Shown here one piece after another: positions 1-11,789 of a DNA stretch of 64,000 nucleotides. Source of the DNA: Rutpela maculata (taxonomy: Eukaryota > Arthropoda > Insecta > Coleoptera > Cerambycidae); the NCBI GenBank assembly GCA_936432065.2, contig OW386291.2, positions 107,387,823-107,451,822 on the forward strand, given 5' to 3'. Numbering within the stretch: the first letter of the stretch is position 1; each line of letters starts with the position of its first letter. Made by a program: the position numbers and the translations under genes. The notes beneath the pieces were generated by a model that was not told the DNA's origin, made no database searches, and was given only the letters and a program-made list of their open reading frames with translations.

Positions 1-799
<799 letters not shown>

Positions 800-949
800 T
801 TACTTACAATTTGTAATCGACCCACTGAAAAGCAGTAAAAATTCTGATTTCAACGATATTTCACACTTGCACCCCTTTCGATTTGGTTTCCGTGAAAATA
901 AAAAATAAAAGAAAAACAAAGCAAGTTGCGATCGGATTACGTTTAGTAC

Positions 950-1255
950 CATTTTAGTACTCTTTTTGGCACGAACCACCGGGTGGGGAGGTTCCAGTCG
1001 CTTCTGGTAGCTGCCGATTTTTTGAAGTGCATTGTGTATTTCGGCTCGACTTTTTGATAATTTCGGGTGAATGGATAATCGAGCTCGTCGTATGACTTTT
1101 TTCATTAGCTCTACATCATTTGTTGTTAAAGTTTGTACATTTCCTTGCTTTAGTTCATAATTTAAAATCTTTGAAGGTGGGCTTGAAATATCCTCCACGG
1201 CCTTTCTTTTTAATTCGTTGCTGAGAGCTTGTCGATTTAATGTCCCTTTACTCAA
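950..1255 (-). pseudogene. Possible FLYWCH/MULE-type gene fragment
   Basis: On the minus strand an open frame starts at 1255 and reads a charged helical segment: SNELKRKAVEDISSPPSKIL, then a region with DVELMKKVIRRAR. From memory, segments like this occur between the FLYWCH zinc finger and the MULE transposase domain of insect transposon-related proteins. Neither domain is present here: there is no FLYWCH Cys/His pattern upstream and no MULE core downstream. After about residue 100 the frame becomes Phe-rich and looks non-coding. It is best read as one leftover exon or TE fragment. The assignment rests on recalled pattern only. Confidence 0.35.
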
Positions 1256-1283
1256 CCTATCATGATTATGTTAAAAATGGCCT

Positions 1284-1387
1284 CAGGCAGTTTGGGACGC
1301 AGTTGACCTACAGGTTACTATTTTACGGACGCATTTGACCACCTTTAAAAATTTTGTCAGGTAGTTTGGGACGCAGTTGACCTACAG
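1284..1387. repeat. Two 30-bp direct repeats 74 bp apart
   Basis: 1284-1313 and 1358-1387 are the same 30-mer with one C/T difference. The core is gggacgcagttgacctacag. Between them lies a related, shorter motif (ggacgcatttgacc, ~1327). The GGACGCA core is shared with the clusters near 51.3-51.6 and 56.4-56.8 kb. Confidence 0.8.
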
Positions 1388-1737
1388 CCTTTAAAGGGGA
1401 GGGGTTCATCAACACGTCGCAAAAGGTCATATGGACAGTGGGCGGGGTCCCTCTCATTCGCGTGACAGACGCGCAAAAATCAGTCATAATTTTTCTATAC
1501 CGCATTCCTATTGTAAGTGCTAAAGTACAAGTGCGATTTCAATTTTACCACGATCATACGGTAGACAAAATTACGAATTTTGATTTCGCTTGCTAGTTGC
1601 AAAAAAGTATCATAATAATGGAAACTTCTCTATCACATTCCTTATCAATGGATCAGCAAGTGAAGTAGAAGCATAATAAGTAATAATGGCAAAAAATGAA
1701 ATTTTCTTTCGTTCAAATAGACTTGGAATGAAACTAA

Positions 1738-2215
1738 AGATTTGAGAAAAAAAATCTGTCTAACTTTTTTTGTGCACACGATTACTCTGGAACAGTTTAT
1801 GATATTGACTTGTTTGATACACTTCTGTATTATAACGAGATTTGGAACTAGATTATATTTTGATCTTATTCCGTTGAAGGGTTGAGGGCTAGATAGGTAA
1901 AGCAAGCAAGAGTGTATAAAATTATAATTTAGTGTATGTACGAGAAGCCAAGGTATCAAAATTTTTTGGCGTCAGTCACCCCCACTGTCGCCCCATTACC
2001 ACCTCTCCCTCATATTGAAGGGATAAACGATATTTTATGGGTTTTTGGGGTGGATAATTTCAAATATTGCATTATTAAAGTTCTACGAGCAATTATTTCC
2101 ACATAGTGGAGTGCAAATATAGTATCAAATTTTTTGAATCGGAAATCTGGATGTAGAAGAACTGATTCCTTAGGCAGCGGTTTTAAAATTTTTGTACTTA
2201 TTTTATCAATGTTTG
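1738..2215 (+). repeat. Dispersed repeat family A, copy 1
   Basis: This unit recurs at ~13690-14060 and ~39535-39990. Shared landmarks, in order, are a gcacgattattctg-like block, a tgtacaagaagccaa-like block, a pyrimidine-rich block (cacccccact), gttttatgggtttttggggt, atttcaaatattg and a glycine-codon-like ggcagcggtttt end. No ORF is conserved between copies, so it is probably a non-autonomous element or a LINE/SINE tail. Confidence 0.7.
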
Positions 2216-2279
2216 TTTTCTCGTCGTTGAAATAGCGAAGGGAGTAAATTTTAGTCATAAGTCATGTGAATTTAGATAT

Positions 2280-3480
2280 ATTATTATTATTTGATGTATT
2301 AAATGACGATAAGATTTATCAAATGTTATTTTCTTTATTATATTATGTGAATCATAAATATTAAAATATTTTAGATATTAGCATCTTATCTGCCGTGTAA
2401 GTAAATAACAAATAAATGATATAATTATTCTTACTTTTTAGATCCACCTTGAAAAAAACGTCATATCAAATCAACAATTTAATTATTTATATGCAGAAAT
2501 ATCAGTTGGAATTATTTCAGTTAATTGAAACTTTCTTGCACAATATTGTTCAATTAATTAAAATTTAAAAATCGCATAATGTAAATATTGTTGATCGAGT
2601 TGTTGTTAGTTGGAAGGTGGTCACACAGATGAACTTAACCATGAGAATAATTATTTACTAATTATGACAATAACTCGTTTATTTAAAGCAATGGTTTTTA
2701 AACGATGGAAATTAGTTTAGAACGTTATATCTTGATTTTATTATTGCAGGCCGCGTTAAAAGTACATAGTACCGATATAGACCAGTTTCGTTATAAATAT
2801 CTCTTTAATTCGTATTAACGTTCCTATTAATGAATAAATTACTCTCATATCTACGCCTGTGTGTGCAACATAATGACAAAATTGACTGACCGTATCAAGA
2901 TAATACTGACATTTAAAAATGTACAAGCTTTTATATTTTACAACGTCGCTTATAGTGCTGTATTTATTCTTCCTTTTTTTAATAATGGGTTATTAAAGTG
3001 ATTAATAAACACCTTGCATCATATTTACACTATTGACCTCAAGGATCTAATCAATTATCCATTAGCGTTTTAGTTTCAGTTAGCCTTTGAATTTATATGC
3101 TAGATATTTTTATGTATTTAGATTTAACTGCAAAGTAATAACGTGATACAAAATGTGAAAAAGTTTGGTATCGTAAAGTCTTAATTAAATTAAAGTTGTG
3201 TAATTAGTAATTACGATAAACCTTCTTTCTCGAGGAAAGTAAAAAATGTTTTTAAAAAGTTGTGCAATATTTATAAATCTAGTTGATTTACAAAATATGT
3301 ACAGGGTAAAGGATAAGAACTGAACAGTCACTAGAATTTGTGAATAATGTGAGTATTACCAATGTCTGACTAATTCCTGAAATTGAAGTTGTTTAACTAA
3401 TTATAATATGACCTTGATTTTTAAAAGTTTATTTTTGTTGTAATGACAGTTTTTAAAATTATTTTGGCAATTTTGAATAT
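2280..3480. other. AT-rich stretch, no gene seen
   Basis: Very AT-rich with many stops in all frames. I see no ORF, repeat pair or RNA gene here. Confidence 0.5.
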
Positions 3481-3484
3481 TTTC

Positions 3485-3712
3485 TCACAAAACATCATAT
3501 ACCTCTAAAGATGTTGGGTTTCGTCGGAAACAAAGTGGCTGCAGTCTTCCTTCATCCAAAACCCAGCCACACTTTCTGGCGTCCAATAAAGCACAAAAGC
3601 AACTTGTTGCATTTTGCCACATTGCCGTAATGCAAATTGTGCCCAGAACTTTTTGTTCCAAGGAGACCAAACACGGAAGAATTTGTGCTTTGCAAGATTC
3701 TTGTTTACTCAT
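3485..3712 (-). pseudogene. Possible fragment of HEEADTR-family protein C-terminal region
   Basis: A 75-codon minus-strand frame contains CGWVLDEGRLQPLCF followed by a short Pro/Ser stretch and DVL. In the HEEADTR family (see 5485-6814) the segment just before the Cys-rich tail has the same spacing: an aromatic-W block, then GW with acidic residues, then L-x-P. The frame stops right after DVL, so the Cys-rich tail is missing. It lies ~230 bp outside the left TIR of the transposon that carries the better copy, on the opposite strand. The match is from recalled pattern and is short, so the call is tentative. Confidence 0.35.
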
Positions 3713-3940
3713 AAATCATATAATTTAGGATTTTCGACGTAATTTCGATTTTCTAGTTTTACATGAGTTGATTGGATTAAATCGAAATAGTCACAGCACA
3801 CTTAAACTAAAAAATAAAAATTTATTTAAATTGATTTAAAAGAAGTTTGAAATTTGAAATAGAAAAAAATTAATTCATGTGTCAAAAAGTGACATTTATA
3901 AAGTTCAGTCAATGTACCAAGAAGTTTCAATAATTTATAT

Positions 3941-4199
3941 TAGTAGGGCAGCTTATCATGAAAGTATGGACACACCGGAAAAAGCCACCAATTTTTACCA
4001 GGTACTAGTTAGGTACGTAGCTTTCAATTTTTGACAGGAACCAACTCCTCCGTCGGCCATCTTGGATATTACAGCTGCCATTTTGAAATATAGGTATATT
4101 ATCAATATCTCGGCTTCTAAATCATTTAGGACCACAAACTTGGTGTCTAAGTATACATATTTGGGGTCAGGGAATACAACTACACAATTTTTAAATATA
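3941..4199 (+). repeat. Left terminal inverted repeat (259 bp)
   Basis: Matches the reverse complement of 7073-7331 along its whole length with scattered substitutions and small indels. Long identical stretches include tatcaatatctcggcttcta and the block around ggaccacaaacttggtgtct. Confidence 0.85.
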
Positions 4200-4802
4200 T
4201 CACACTATACAGGGTGATTTTTTTGAGGCGGCCATTAGAATATTTCCCACTTGCAGATGAGATAGCCATTTGAGATTTGGTACCTTACCCTAGTCGACCA
4301 TTGCGAGTCCGAAAATAATAATTTCAAAATGGCGGCACTTCCGGAAATACCGGAAGTCGATACCAACTTGCTTATTTTAAATGGAACACCCTATATATTT
4401 TCGACTTTTCGAAATGACCATAAAATTCTGAGTCATGTACACACATGTAGCACACTCTATACCTAAACCGAGCAGTTTCGGAGATATTTGACATTTTATA
4501 AAAAATTTGACAAGAACCGTTATAACTGTCTTCGTGTAGGAGATCCTTATTTGCTATTTGGTACGTAGAAAGAACACAAGATGGGCTACTGTCTACAAAA
4601 AAAAATTGATTCCAAAATAGTGTTTTATTTTTCACGTTACATTTTGCCAAATTCAAACCTCAAAAACTTTTTTATTTCAAATGGAACACTCTGTATTTTT
4701 TTACATCAAATTATGTTATATTAAATTCCATTTTTTATTCTAGTATAAACATTGTAGGGGTTAAAGTTACAACTTTTTGAATTATTGGCGATTTTCTTAA
4801 AT

Positions 4803-5449
4803 GTCCAAGAGTTTTTAGTAAAAATTTCCATCAACTTACCCATGATTAGAAAGAATCATTAATGTCAGTCATTCTTTTTTGTAAAAAAAAGTCAGCACGT
4901 TTAAATTACATCCACGAAGACTTTTAGATCTGTTTACTATTTATGGAGAATGTGATGAAGTAATAATACTAAGAACATGTAACACATTTGCTAATCGACA
5001 CCCACTTTATTGTTTCAATTGTTTCATAGGCTTCTACGTTTTTTTGGATAAATTATAATTTTCAACAAAAACTTGCGAATAATTCAAAAAGTACATGTGT
5101 TAGATATAGGACATGCTGATATAAGTCCACCTCAAATTTAATGCTACATCGATTGACATAATAACATTTGGCACGTGCCATTTGACAGAGCCAAATATTC
5201 TAAAATTATCCAATATGCGTTTTACAGTGTATGGTTGATGGTTTCTGTTGTGGGTATCGAGTAGCAAATGTGTTACACGTTCTTGGTATAACTTTATCAC
5301 ATTCTCCACAAATAATAAACAAACCTAAAAGTCTTCGTGGGTGTAATTTAAACGTGTTGGCGTTTTTTAACATAACAGAATGACTGACATTAATGATTGT
5401 TTCTAATCATAGGTAAGTTGATGACAATTTTTATTAAAAATTTTTGGAC
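4803..5449. repeat. Palindrome built from a mariner-type transposase N-terminus
   Basis: 4803-5005 and 5250-5449 are inverted copies of each other (~200 bp) around a 244-bp spacer. Both arms encode the same peptide pattern in opposite directions: HPRRLL, then a YGEC or CGEC core, then RTCNTFA and an R-Y/H-P motif. This resembles the DUF4817 helix-turn-helix region of insect IS630/Tc1-mariner-like transposases. The minus-strand arm continues into the spacer to ~5160. There is no catalytic domain. Confidence 0.75.
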
Positions 5450-5484
5450 TGTTCTCTCAACTGTACATTAATAGGGAGAGTGAT

Positions 5485-6814
5485 ATGACTACATTCTTCA
5501 GCCATGAGAATCATAATTTCTCTCGTTCACTATCTGACGATGGAAGTCTACGCTTCGGAAAGAAGTCAGATCTTATGAACACTCTGAACAAGGATTTCCC
5601 AAATGATCCTCTTGATTATGTTGATGTGAAACTTCTCGATGAAGCCGCTGTTGTGCATTTCCTCCCCCCAACTACCAACATTGTCACATTTGATGATTAT
5701 GCTGATCACGTATTCATTCCACACATCAATAAACAATTAGAAAGCTGCAAGAGAGTTGATGTAATGTGGAACAAATACATTCCGACAAGCCTCAAAGAAG
5801 CCTTTAGAGAAAAGCGAGGTAAGAGTGTTAGGAGAAGGTGTGAAGGAAGGAACAAGCTCCCAATTAAGTGGACCGATTTCTTAAGAGACCAAGAAACAGG
5901 AACTTTCTGCATTCCTTTCAAACAAATTGGCAAATGTTGAATGTGCCGAAAGCAAGGTAATTGTCGTCACATGTGATTCCGAAGTTATTCTTCTAGGAAC
6001 TGATAGGTCTATGCCATCGTGTGACCATGAGGAAGCGGACACCAGACTGATTATCCACTTACAGGATGCGCTTTTGAATGGCTGTAGTAACTGTTCTGTT
6101 GACACGGACGTAGTGGTGATCCTCATTGGCAAGTTCCATCACCTGATGACCTTGTGTGCAGATTTGAAGATTTCTGTTGCTTTTGGTACAGGCAAACCAT
6201 TTACTTATATTGACATTAATGCTATCTACGCTAGGTGGCGAGAAATCCTTGGCCCTCCCTGTATTCCATAGTTTCACGGGATGTGATGCCACATCATCAT
6301 TTTTTGGACGAGGCAAGAAATCTGCGTGGGAGGCATGGAATTGTTATCCTCAAGTGACACATGCTTTTATCTATATGGCACTCCACCCTTACACAGAACT
6401 TGATATTCATAATGAAAATTTCAAACTACTAGAACGCTTCACCGTGATATTGTATGATAAGAACTGTGATTTAGACAATGTGAATGAAGCCACGAAGGAG
6501 CTGTTTTGTCAGAAGAGTAAGTCAATGGAGAAACTTCCACCAACGAAGGACGCACTACTCCAACACTCCAAGCGGGCTGTATATCAGGCAGGAGTATGGT
6601 GTTCCAGTGAGCACAGTCAACAGCATGCTCCTAATCCGGAAGGCTAGGGTTGGACTGAGAAAGTAAACAGTGCATCATGGGTTCCTGTATGGAACACATT
6701 ACTTATCGCTTCACAGGCATGTACTGAATTGATTAAATGTCAAAGAGGATGCACTAGTAGGTGTGTTTGCAAAACTGCTCATTGGAATTGTACTGAACTG
6801 TGCAAATGTTAATG
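5485..6814 (+). pseudogene. HEEADTR/DTDVVV family protein, putative nuclease-like transposon gene (broken)
   Basis: The reading runs through three frames: 5485 to ~5890, ~5897 to ~6225, then ~6220 to the end. Two indels therefore separate them. A TAG at 6645-6647 replaces the Trp expected in a GWGW-like motif; beyond it the frame stays open to a TAA at 6812-6814. Recognisable blocks in order: WTDFLRD; CDHEEADTRLIIH (6023-6061); VDTDVVVILIGKF (~6098-6136); PVFHSFTGCDATSSFFGRGK; ERFTVILYDK; LPPTKDALLQHSKRAVYQAG; and a Cys-rich tail (CQRGCTSRCVCK...CKC). Proteins with this architecture recur across animal genomes, to my knowledge without an established function. The acidic HEEADTR...DTD pair resembles the metal-binding arrangement of XPG/FEN1-like PIN nucleases; that is an inference. 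Being the only gene between the TIRs suggests it mobilised the unit. The N-terminus may be incomplete. Confidence 0.7.
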
Positions 6815-6822
6815 TTTGAATA

Positions 6823-7072
6823 CGAGATAAGCAATTCATATAAAGGCAATCCTTCATATAATTATGTATTTTATGTCATTTTTCATGTATTATTTGAATT
6901 GGTGAATAGTTTGTAAATGGTAGCATATCATTAGTAATATGTGTACTGAAAACAGCAACTTCTTTCATAGGATTGTATAAATTTGTTAATTTTCAAAACA
7001 GTTAATCGGTGAATAGTTGTAATTGGTACATATATTAGTGAATAAATATATAGTGTGATACATTTAAAAATT
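6823..7072. other. AT-rich 3' region of the HEEADTR unit
   Basis: No ORF. Several aataaa-like signals (for example gtgaataaatata near 7040) could serve as 3' ends for the upstream gene. Confidence 0.3.
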
Positions 7073-7331
7073 GTGTAGTAGTATTCCCTGACCCCAAATA
7101 TGTATACTTAGACACCAAGTTTGTGGTCCTAAGTGATTTAGAAGCCGAGATATTGATAATATACCACTTATATTTCAAAATGGCCGCTATAAAGTCCAAG
7201 ATGGCCGTCGAAGGAGTTGGTTCCTATCAAAAATTGAAAGCTACATACCTAACTAGTACCTAAAAAAAATTTGGTGGTTTTGTCCGGTGTGTCCACATTA
7301 ACTCGAAATTCGACGTTAAGCTGCCCCACTA
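7073..7331 (-). repeat. Right terminal inverted repeat (259 bp)
   Basis: Inverted partner of 3941-4199. Its inner edge lies ~260 bp downstream of the end of the coding remnant. Confidence 0.85.
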
Positions 7332-8197
7332 TATGCAAAAATCTGTGGTAGAGCACCTTCGTGTTGCACCCGGTATATAGATAAACATGGAAACAGTTGT
7401 TGGTGTAATTGTATCCAAGAAAATTATAAGCTGAATGAACACAATGGGGGGGGGGGGTGGGGGGGAACAGGCCTTGCTAAAATAAAGTTATTAATTAATC
7501 TTATGATTAAAACCACCTGCTACGCGTTAAAAAACAATCTATTCTTTACGATATGTCATAAAATTTGAAACTTACATATCTGTTAGTGAGATATAATTAA
7601 TTTGCATTGTGGGAACAATAAAAAATGCAAATATAAACAGTGTCGATTAATATCTTAATTTAAAGTTACTGTCCCCATCGGATTCTCTAAATACACTTTG
7701 TGTATCATGTGCATCCTCTCATAAGGGTTTAATTTGGAATATTAAAAATATGTTTTTGTAATGTTCCACTTTAATTTGGCTAACAAATTCGAATTTATTA
7801 ACCACATTTTAATACAAATTTTAACATTTCTCAATGATTCCATTCAATAGTCGTGACGCGCAATATGTTAAAATATTTATTGAAACTGCAGGTGCAACAA
7901 TAATTTATCGATTGTATCGCAGAAAATACAAAAATATAAGTTGCGGGAATGTCTACATTTTAACGTTATGATACATTATAACTACGCGTAGATATATTTT
8001 TGATTACTAACATTAGCTTTTTATACGCCCACATTTAAAATTTTTATTGTCGAGCTACCATAGGAGTGAAGACAGTCTTTTGTAATCGGGAACAAATCAA
8101 AACTGAGATTTCAACGAATTTAAACGTTTCCTGGTTCTAATAATTAGTACAGTCAATCCCAGTAATTAATGTTTTTCACAAAAATACCTTTGCCGCT
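7332..8197. other. No gene seen; contains a G tract
   Basis: AT-rich sequence with an interrupted run of ~19 G bases at 7446-7465. No ORF or repeat partner is recognised. Confidence 0.4.
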
Positions 8198-8204
8198 ACT
8201 GCCG

Positions 8205-10110
8205 CCATGATTGATTGATTTATCAGCGTGCGGTAGGCATTGCTGCCACTCCCAGGGTTATACAGCTGGGCCTCCTATGTCCACGCTGGGTTGGATTAAG
8301 GTCATGCTTGTTGCCAGCAGCGAGAGCCACATGGCGCATGGTAAAGGAATGTGGGATGGGAGGTATAGGTATTTGTAAGATGCGTTACCGCATTGTGTCG
8401 TGACGGAGCGTTTAAGCTCCCTTTTTTGCTTTTGGACTTCTGCCTCTTCTGGATCTTTTTGTGAGATATGTTGCCGCGTTGTGTCGCTGTTGTTTGTGCT
8501 TCTCTTTTAGTATTTCTGCTTCTACAAATGTTCTACTTCTTCTGAGTCTTCTGATTCCTCCGTTTCTGATTGTGGTAGAGTATATATCACTGCAATTTCT
8601 TTGTGGAACTCATTTTCCTCTTCGATTTTCTTTCCCAGCATGTTTGGTCCTTTCCCAGTTTGTTCATGATCCTCTCGATTGTTGTTTTTCCACGTGTAAC
8701 ATGGTCTCCCTATTTTTAGTTTGCTGCTGTTCAGTGTTAGTGCTTTCTTCAGTAGTTGTGTTGGGTCCCTTTTTTGGACTAGTCCCCAGTACTTCATTGC
8801 GTACATTTCCATCCTTTTTGTGATTGTCTTCCCTTCCAGTAGTGTTTATGTTTTATGTTTCTGTTTTCGTCCTGTTGTTTTTGTGAGTAGTTGGATGATG
8901 TCTCTTTCGGCTCTTCTCAAATTTCTTCTGTTGGCTTTTGTCGTTGCCGCGTTTTTAACTCTATATGTCATCGTTGGCAGTATGATGGCTATGTACAGTC
9001 GTTTGGTCAGGCCCCGTGAGAGTTTGTTTTTCTCGATGAACAGTATAATTGCCCTTGTAACTCTATATGCTGTTTTTATTCCCTCCTTTACTGTTTCTCT
9101 CCTTTTCAGTTGGTTGGTCAGATACGTTCGTAGGTATTTCCGTTTGTTCGTTATTCTTAGGGAGTAGTCACCTATTTTATATTCTTCTCCACTGGTCCGG
9201 TCCGACTCTCTCTTGTTGATGGGTCTCGCTCCATTAATAGACTTTTCTTGAAGTTTATTTTCAGCCTAGATGTGTCCAAATGTGGTTTCATGTTTTTTAA
9301 GTTGAGAATTTGTTGCTCTTCTTCTGCGACGATTAGGAGGTCATCGGCGTATGCTAGTACTATTAGGGTTCTCAGTGTTTCCGTGTCTTCGTTGAAATGT
9401 GGTGTTTCCCTTATTGTATTTTGTATTACTTGGTCTAGGACCGTGGTGAATAGTCGGGGAGGTAGGGGACATCCTTGTTTGACTCCTCTGTTTTCTTTGT
9501 CTAGTTTCCGTCATTTGTCCGAACCATTGTATGGCAGTGGTTTCATGAAGGCAGGCCTTTATTGTCTTGTTTGTTATATAAGGTGTTGACTATGGCCTCG
9601 TGACTGATGATATCGAATGTCGTTTGGAGATTTATAGCGACTGTGTGCAGTTTTGTCCCTTCTCTCGATTTTTCTTCCAGTTTTCTTCTAGCGGTGTACA
9701 TGTGGTCTTCCGTTGATCTGCCTTTGATGAATGCTGTCTGTTAATCTGGCGGTCTTCCAATGAACTTCTCTAGTTGCTCGAGCAGGAATTGTGCCTAGTA
9801 TTTGTATCCTATGCTGCAGATTGTTATTCTTCTGTAGTCTTCTATACTCTGGCGAGTTGGTTTTTGGGAAGGGTATTGTATGGTCGTGCTCTATTCCGTA
9901 GGCAGAGGTGTGGTTTCTGTCCATACACTGGTGATGATTTCTAGGGTTTGCTCCTTTAGCCTTTCCGTACCGTAGTGTATTCTCGTTGTTTATTTTGCCT
10001 ACTCCAGGTACTCTTTTAGCTCTGGCTATTATTTCTAGCAGTTGGTCTTTTGATGGTGGCTTGTAAAAATAACAGTTAAAATCGGCTTTTCTCAATTATC
10101 TCCTTTCCTG
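8205..10110 (-). pseudogene. Degenerate non-LTR retrotransposon (RT region to 3' end)
   Basis: Read on the minus strand from ~10100 down to 8205. Reverse-transcriptase landmarks appear across several frames: a KQGC-type block before LF, YADDLLIVAEE (reverse complement of ~9325-9365), and an L-K-I-N-F-K-K segment after it, with stops and frame changes between. The 3' end (8205-8430) is the reverse complement of the LINE tail at 12738-13032 and terminates in a (gatt)n/(aatc)n simple tail. The plus-strand open frames over 8461-9589 are antisense to this element. The clade is uncertain; the short tandem-repeat tail is a feature of some RTE- and R1-like elements. Confidence 0.7.
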
Positions 10111-10139
10111 TTAGTTCTATCCCAAAATTAGGCATTACC

Positions 10140-11150
10140 AATGTTGTAGAAAATGAATAATGCTACAACTGTTCATTTGAACTATTTTTTCTCTACTGTT
10201 AATATTTAACAATTTACAGCCATCAGAATGGTGACTTGTGCTTAGCGGTTGATTTTTGCAATTATCTCTGCCCTCATTGCTCCTGCTCCTAATAATACAG
10301 GCACACAAAAAAAGTCGAAACCCAGAGGGTAGACCCCCCCACCCCCATGTATTTTGGGACGCTGAAACCGATTATGAGAATAAAAAAGGCTTCAATTATC
10401 CAATTTCCCCCCAGCACCCCCTTACAACCCTCCTACAATACTGGTATATCCAGTTTTAGGGTGGAACTAACTTAGCTTAAAATCTATTTTGGCCATCATT
10501 TTTTCAACATAGCCGCCGCAGCGGCAATGACATCTTTGTAGAAAACATTATTCAAACAAAAAATTCCACAAACTGTATTGTATACCAAAAAAGCGGATTT
10601 TTAGATGACTGTCCGTTCATTCGTCTGTATGTACGAAGCCTGAAATCAATTGAAATTCAATTTTAAACTTACGGTTTTTACTCGTGTTCCCCTAAGTTAT
10701 TTTACGAAATTGTCGACGACTCTAGTGAAAAAGACATAAAATCAATAAAGTATAATTAACTTCGCTTGTAGAATGTACTGGAAAGGTAAATCCTGAAAGG
10801 CACTATTAAAGAATTGAAGGAAATCTGGAACTGTTATTGAATTATTTCATCAGTATTCTATGGTAGTTCGCGCTTGCTTATAAGTATCAAAACGCCTTTA
10901 TGATTTATGAACAATTACTGCTAGATATCTACTTCACATATGTAATTTACGTTCAACTTTAAGACAACCTTCCATAAGTGCAGTGCAAACGGTGAAAAAC
11001 AAGCCGTACAGTATTAACATTTTTATACGAGGGATTAAGACAAGGATGTTGTTTATCTCCCACTTTATTTAAAATCTATTTGAATTAAGCTTTGCAAGGG
11101 TGAACACGTACTATGAATTTAAATAAACACTTGGGAGCGAATGTAACGAC
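10140..11150. other. No gene seen; C-rich patch
   Basis: Contains a pyrimidine-rich stretch (10330-10440, with cccccccacccccatg) resembling tails of dispersed insect repeats. Otherwise AT-rich with no supported feature. Confidence 0.35.
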
Positions 11151-11449
11151 TTATCTTCAAATAATGGCTTGATAAGGTATACAAAATATGTAAAACGTAG
11201 TATTCATAGTGTAACTCAGTGACATCGTCTGCCTGCTGACAACAACAAAGACAAGAAAGAAGTCAGATAGCAGAAAAGAAAACACAAACATTAGGATAAG
11301 TTTTAACCATTTTATTTGCAATAATAACAAACGTATGTTTTTACACATATATTGCTGTGGTAATTTTTTGCTTTGTAATGTTGAAATACTAGAGAAAGAG
11401 CGCCTAATGAGTTTCTTGGATAAACAAACTCTGACTTGTTTATATTAAT

Positions 11450-11775
11450 CACACATTAAGTCTAACAAAAGAAGTCTGAGAAGAGCTGCAAACTACTCCA
11501 ACTACTCGCAAAAACGATAAGACTAAAGCAACGACATAAAACATCAACATTAGTAGGAGTAGAAAACAATTATTACAAAAAGGATAGAAACTTACGCAAT
11601 GAAATAATGGGTACATGCCCATAGCAGGATCGAAAATTGAAGAAACAGAGGCTCGGACGAAGAGGAACTCTAGAAGCAAAAACGTAAAAAGAAGATCATA
11701 AACACCCGGCGCGCAGCGGTTTGTTTTCCGGGAGTTGCAGCGATGCCTACCGTATGCTGGTAAATCAAATCAAAT
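11450..11775 (+). mobile_element. LINE 3'-end fragment, second copy of the 8.2-kb family
   Basis: The last ~60 bases (gcagcgatgcctaccgtatg and following) match the terminal block of the copies at 8205 and 12738-13032. It ends in a different simple tail, (caaat)n instead of (aatc)n. Upstream sequence to about 11450 is purine-rich on the plus strand like a LINE C-terminus/3'UTR, but shows no intact frame. Confidence 0.6.
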
Positions 11776-11789
11776 CAATAGGGATAATA

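Larger units (their letters stand above)
3941..7331 (+). mobile_element. Long-TIR DNA transposon-like unit carrying the HEEADTR-family gene
   Basis: Bounded by ~259-bp inverted repeats (3941-4199 and 7073-7331). The tips read tagtagggcagctta and, inverted, tagtggggcagctta. Flanking tat on both sides (3938-3940, 7332-7334) is a possible 3-bp target duplication. The only substantial gene between the arms is the broken protein at 5485-6814, which makes it the candidate mobilising enzyme. A palindromic transposase remnant (4803-5449) and MITE-like aaatggaacaccctgta motifs (near 4380 and 4680) lie between the left arm and the gene. I could not assign the unit to a named superfamily. Confidence 0.75.

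Noticed and set aside
1323..1505. 60-codon minus-strand frame across the 30-bp repeats
   Set aside because: No domain; explained by the repeat composition.
8461..9589. Three plus-strand open frames of 113-148 codons
   Set aside because: They are antisense to the degenerate LINE whose RT motifs read on the minus strand; their Phe/Leu/Ser-rich composition follows from that.
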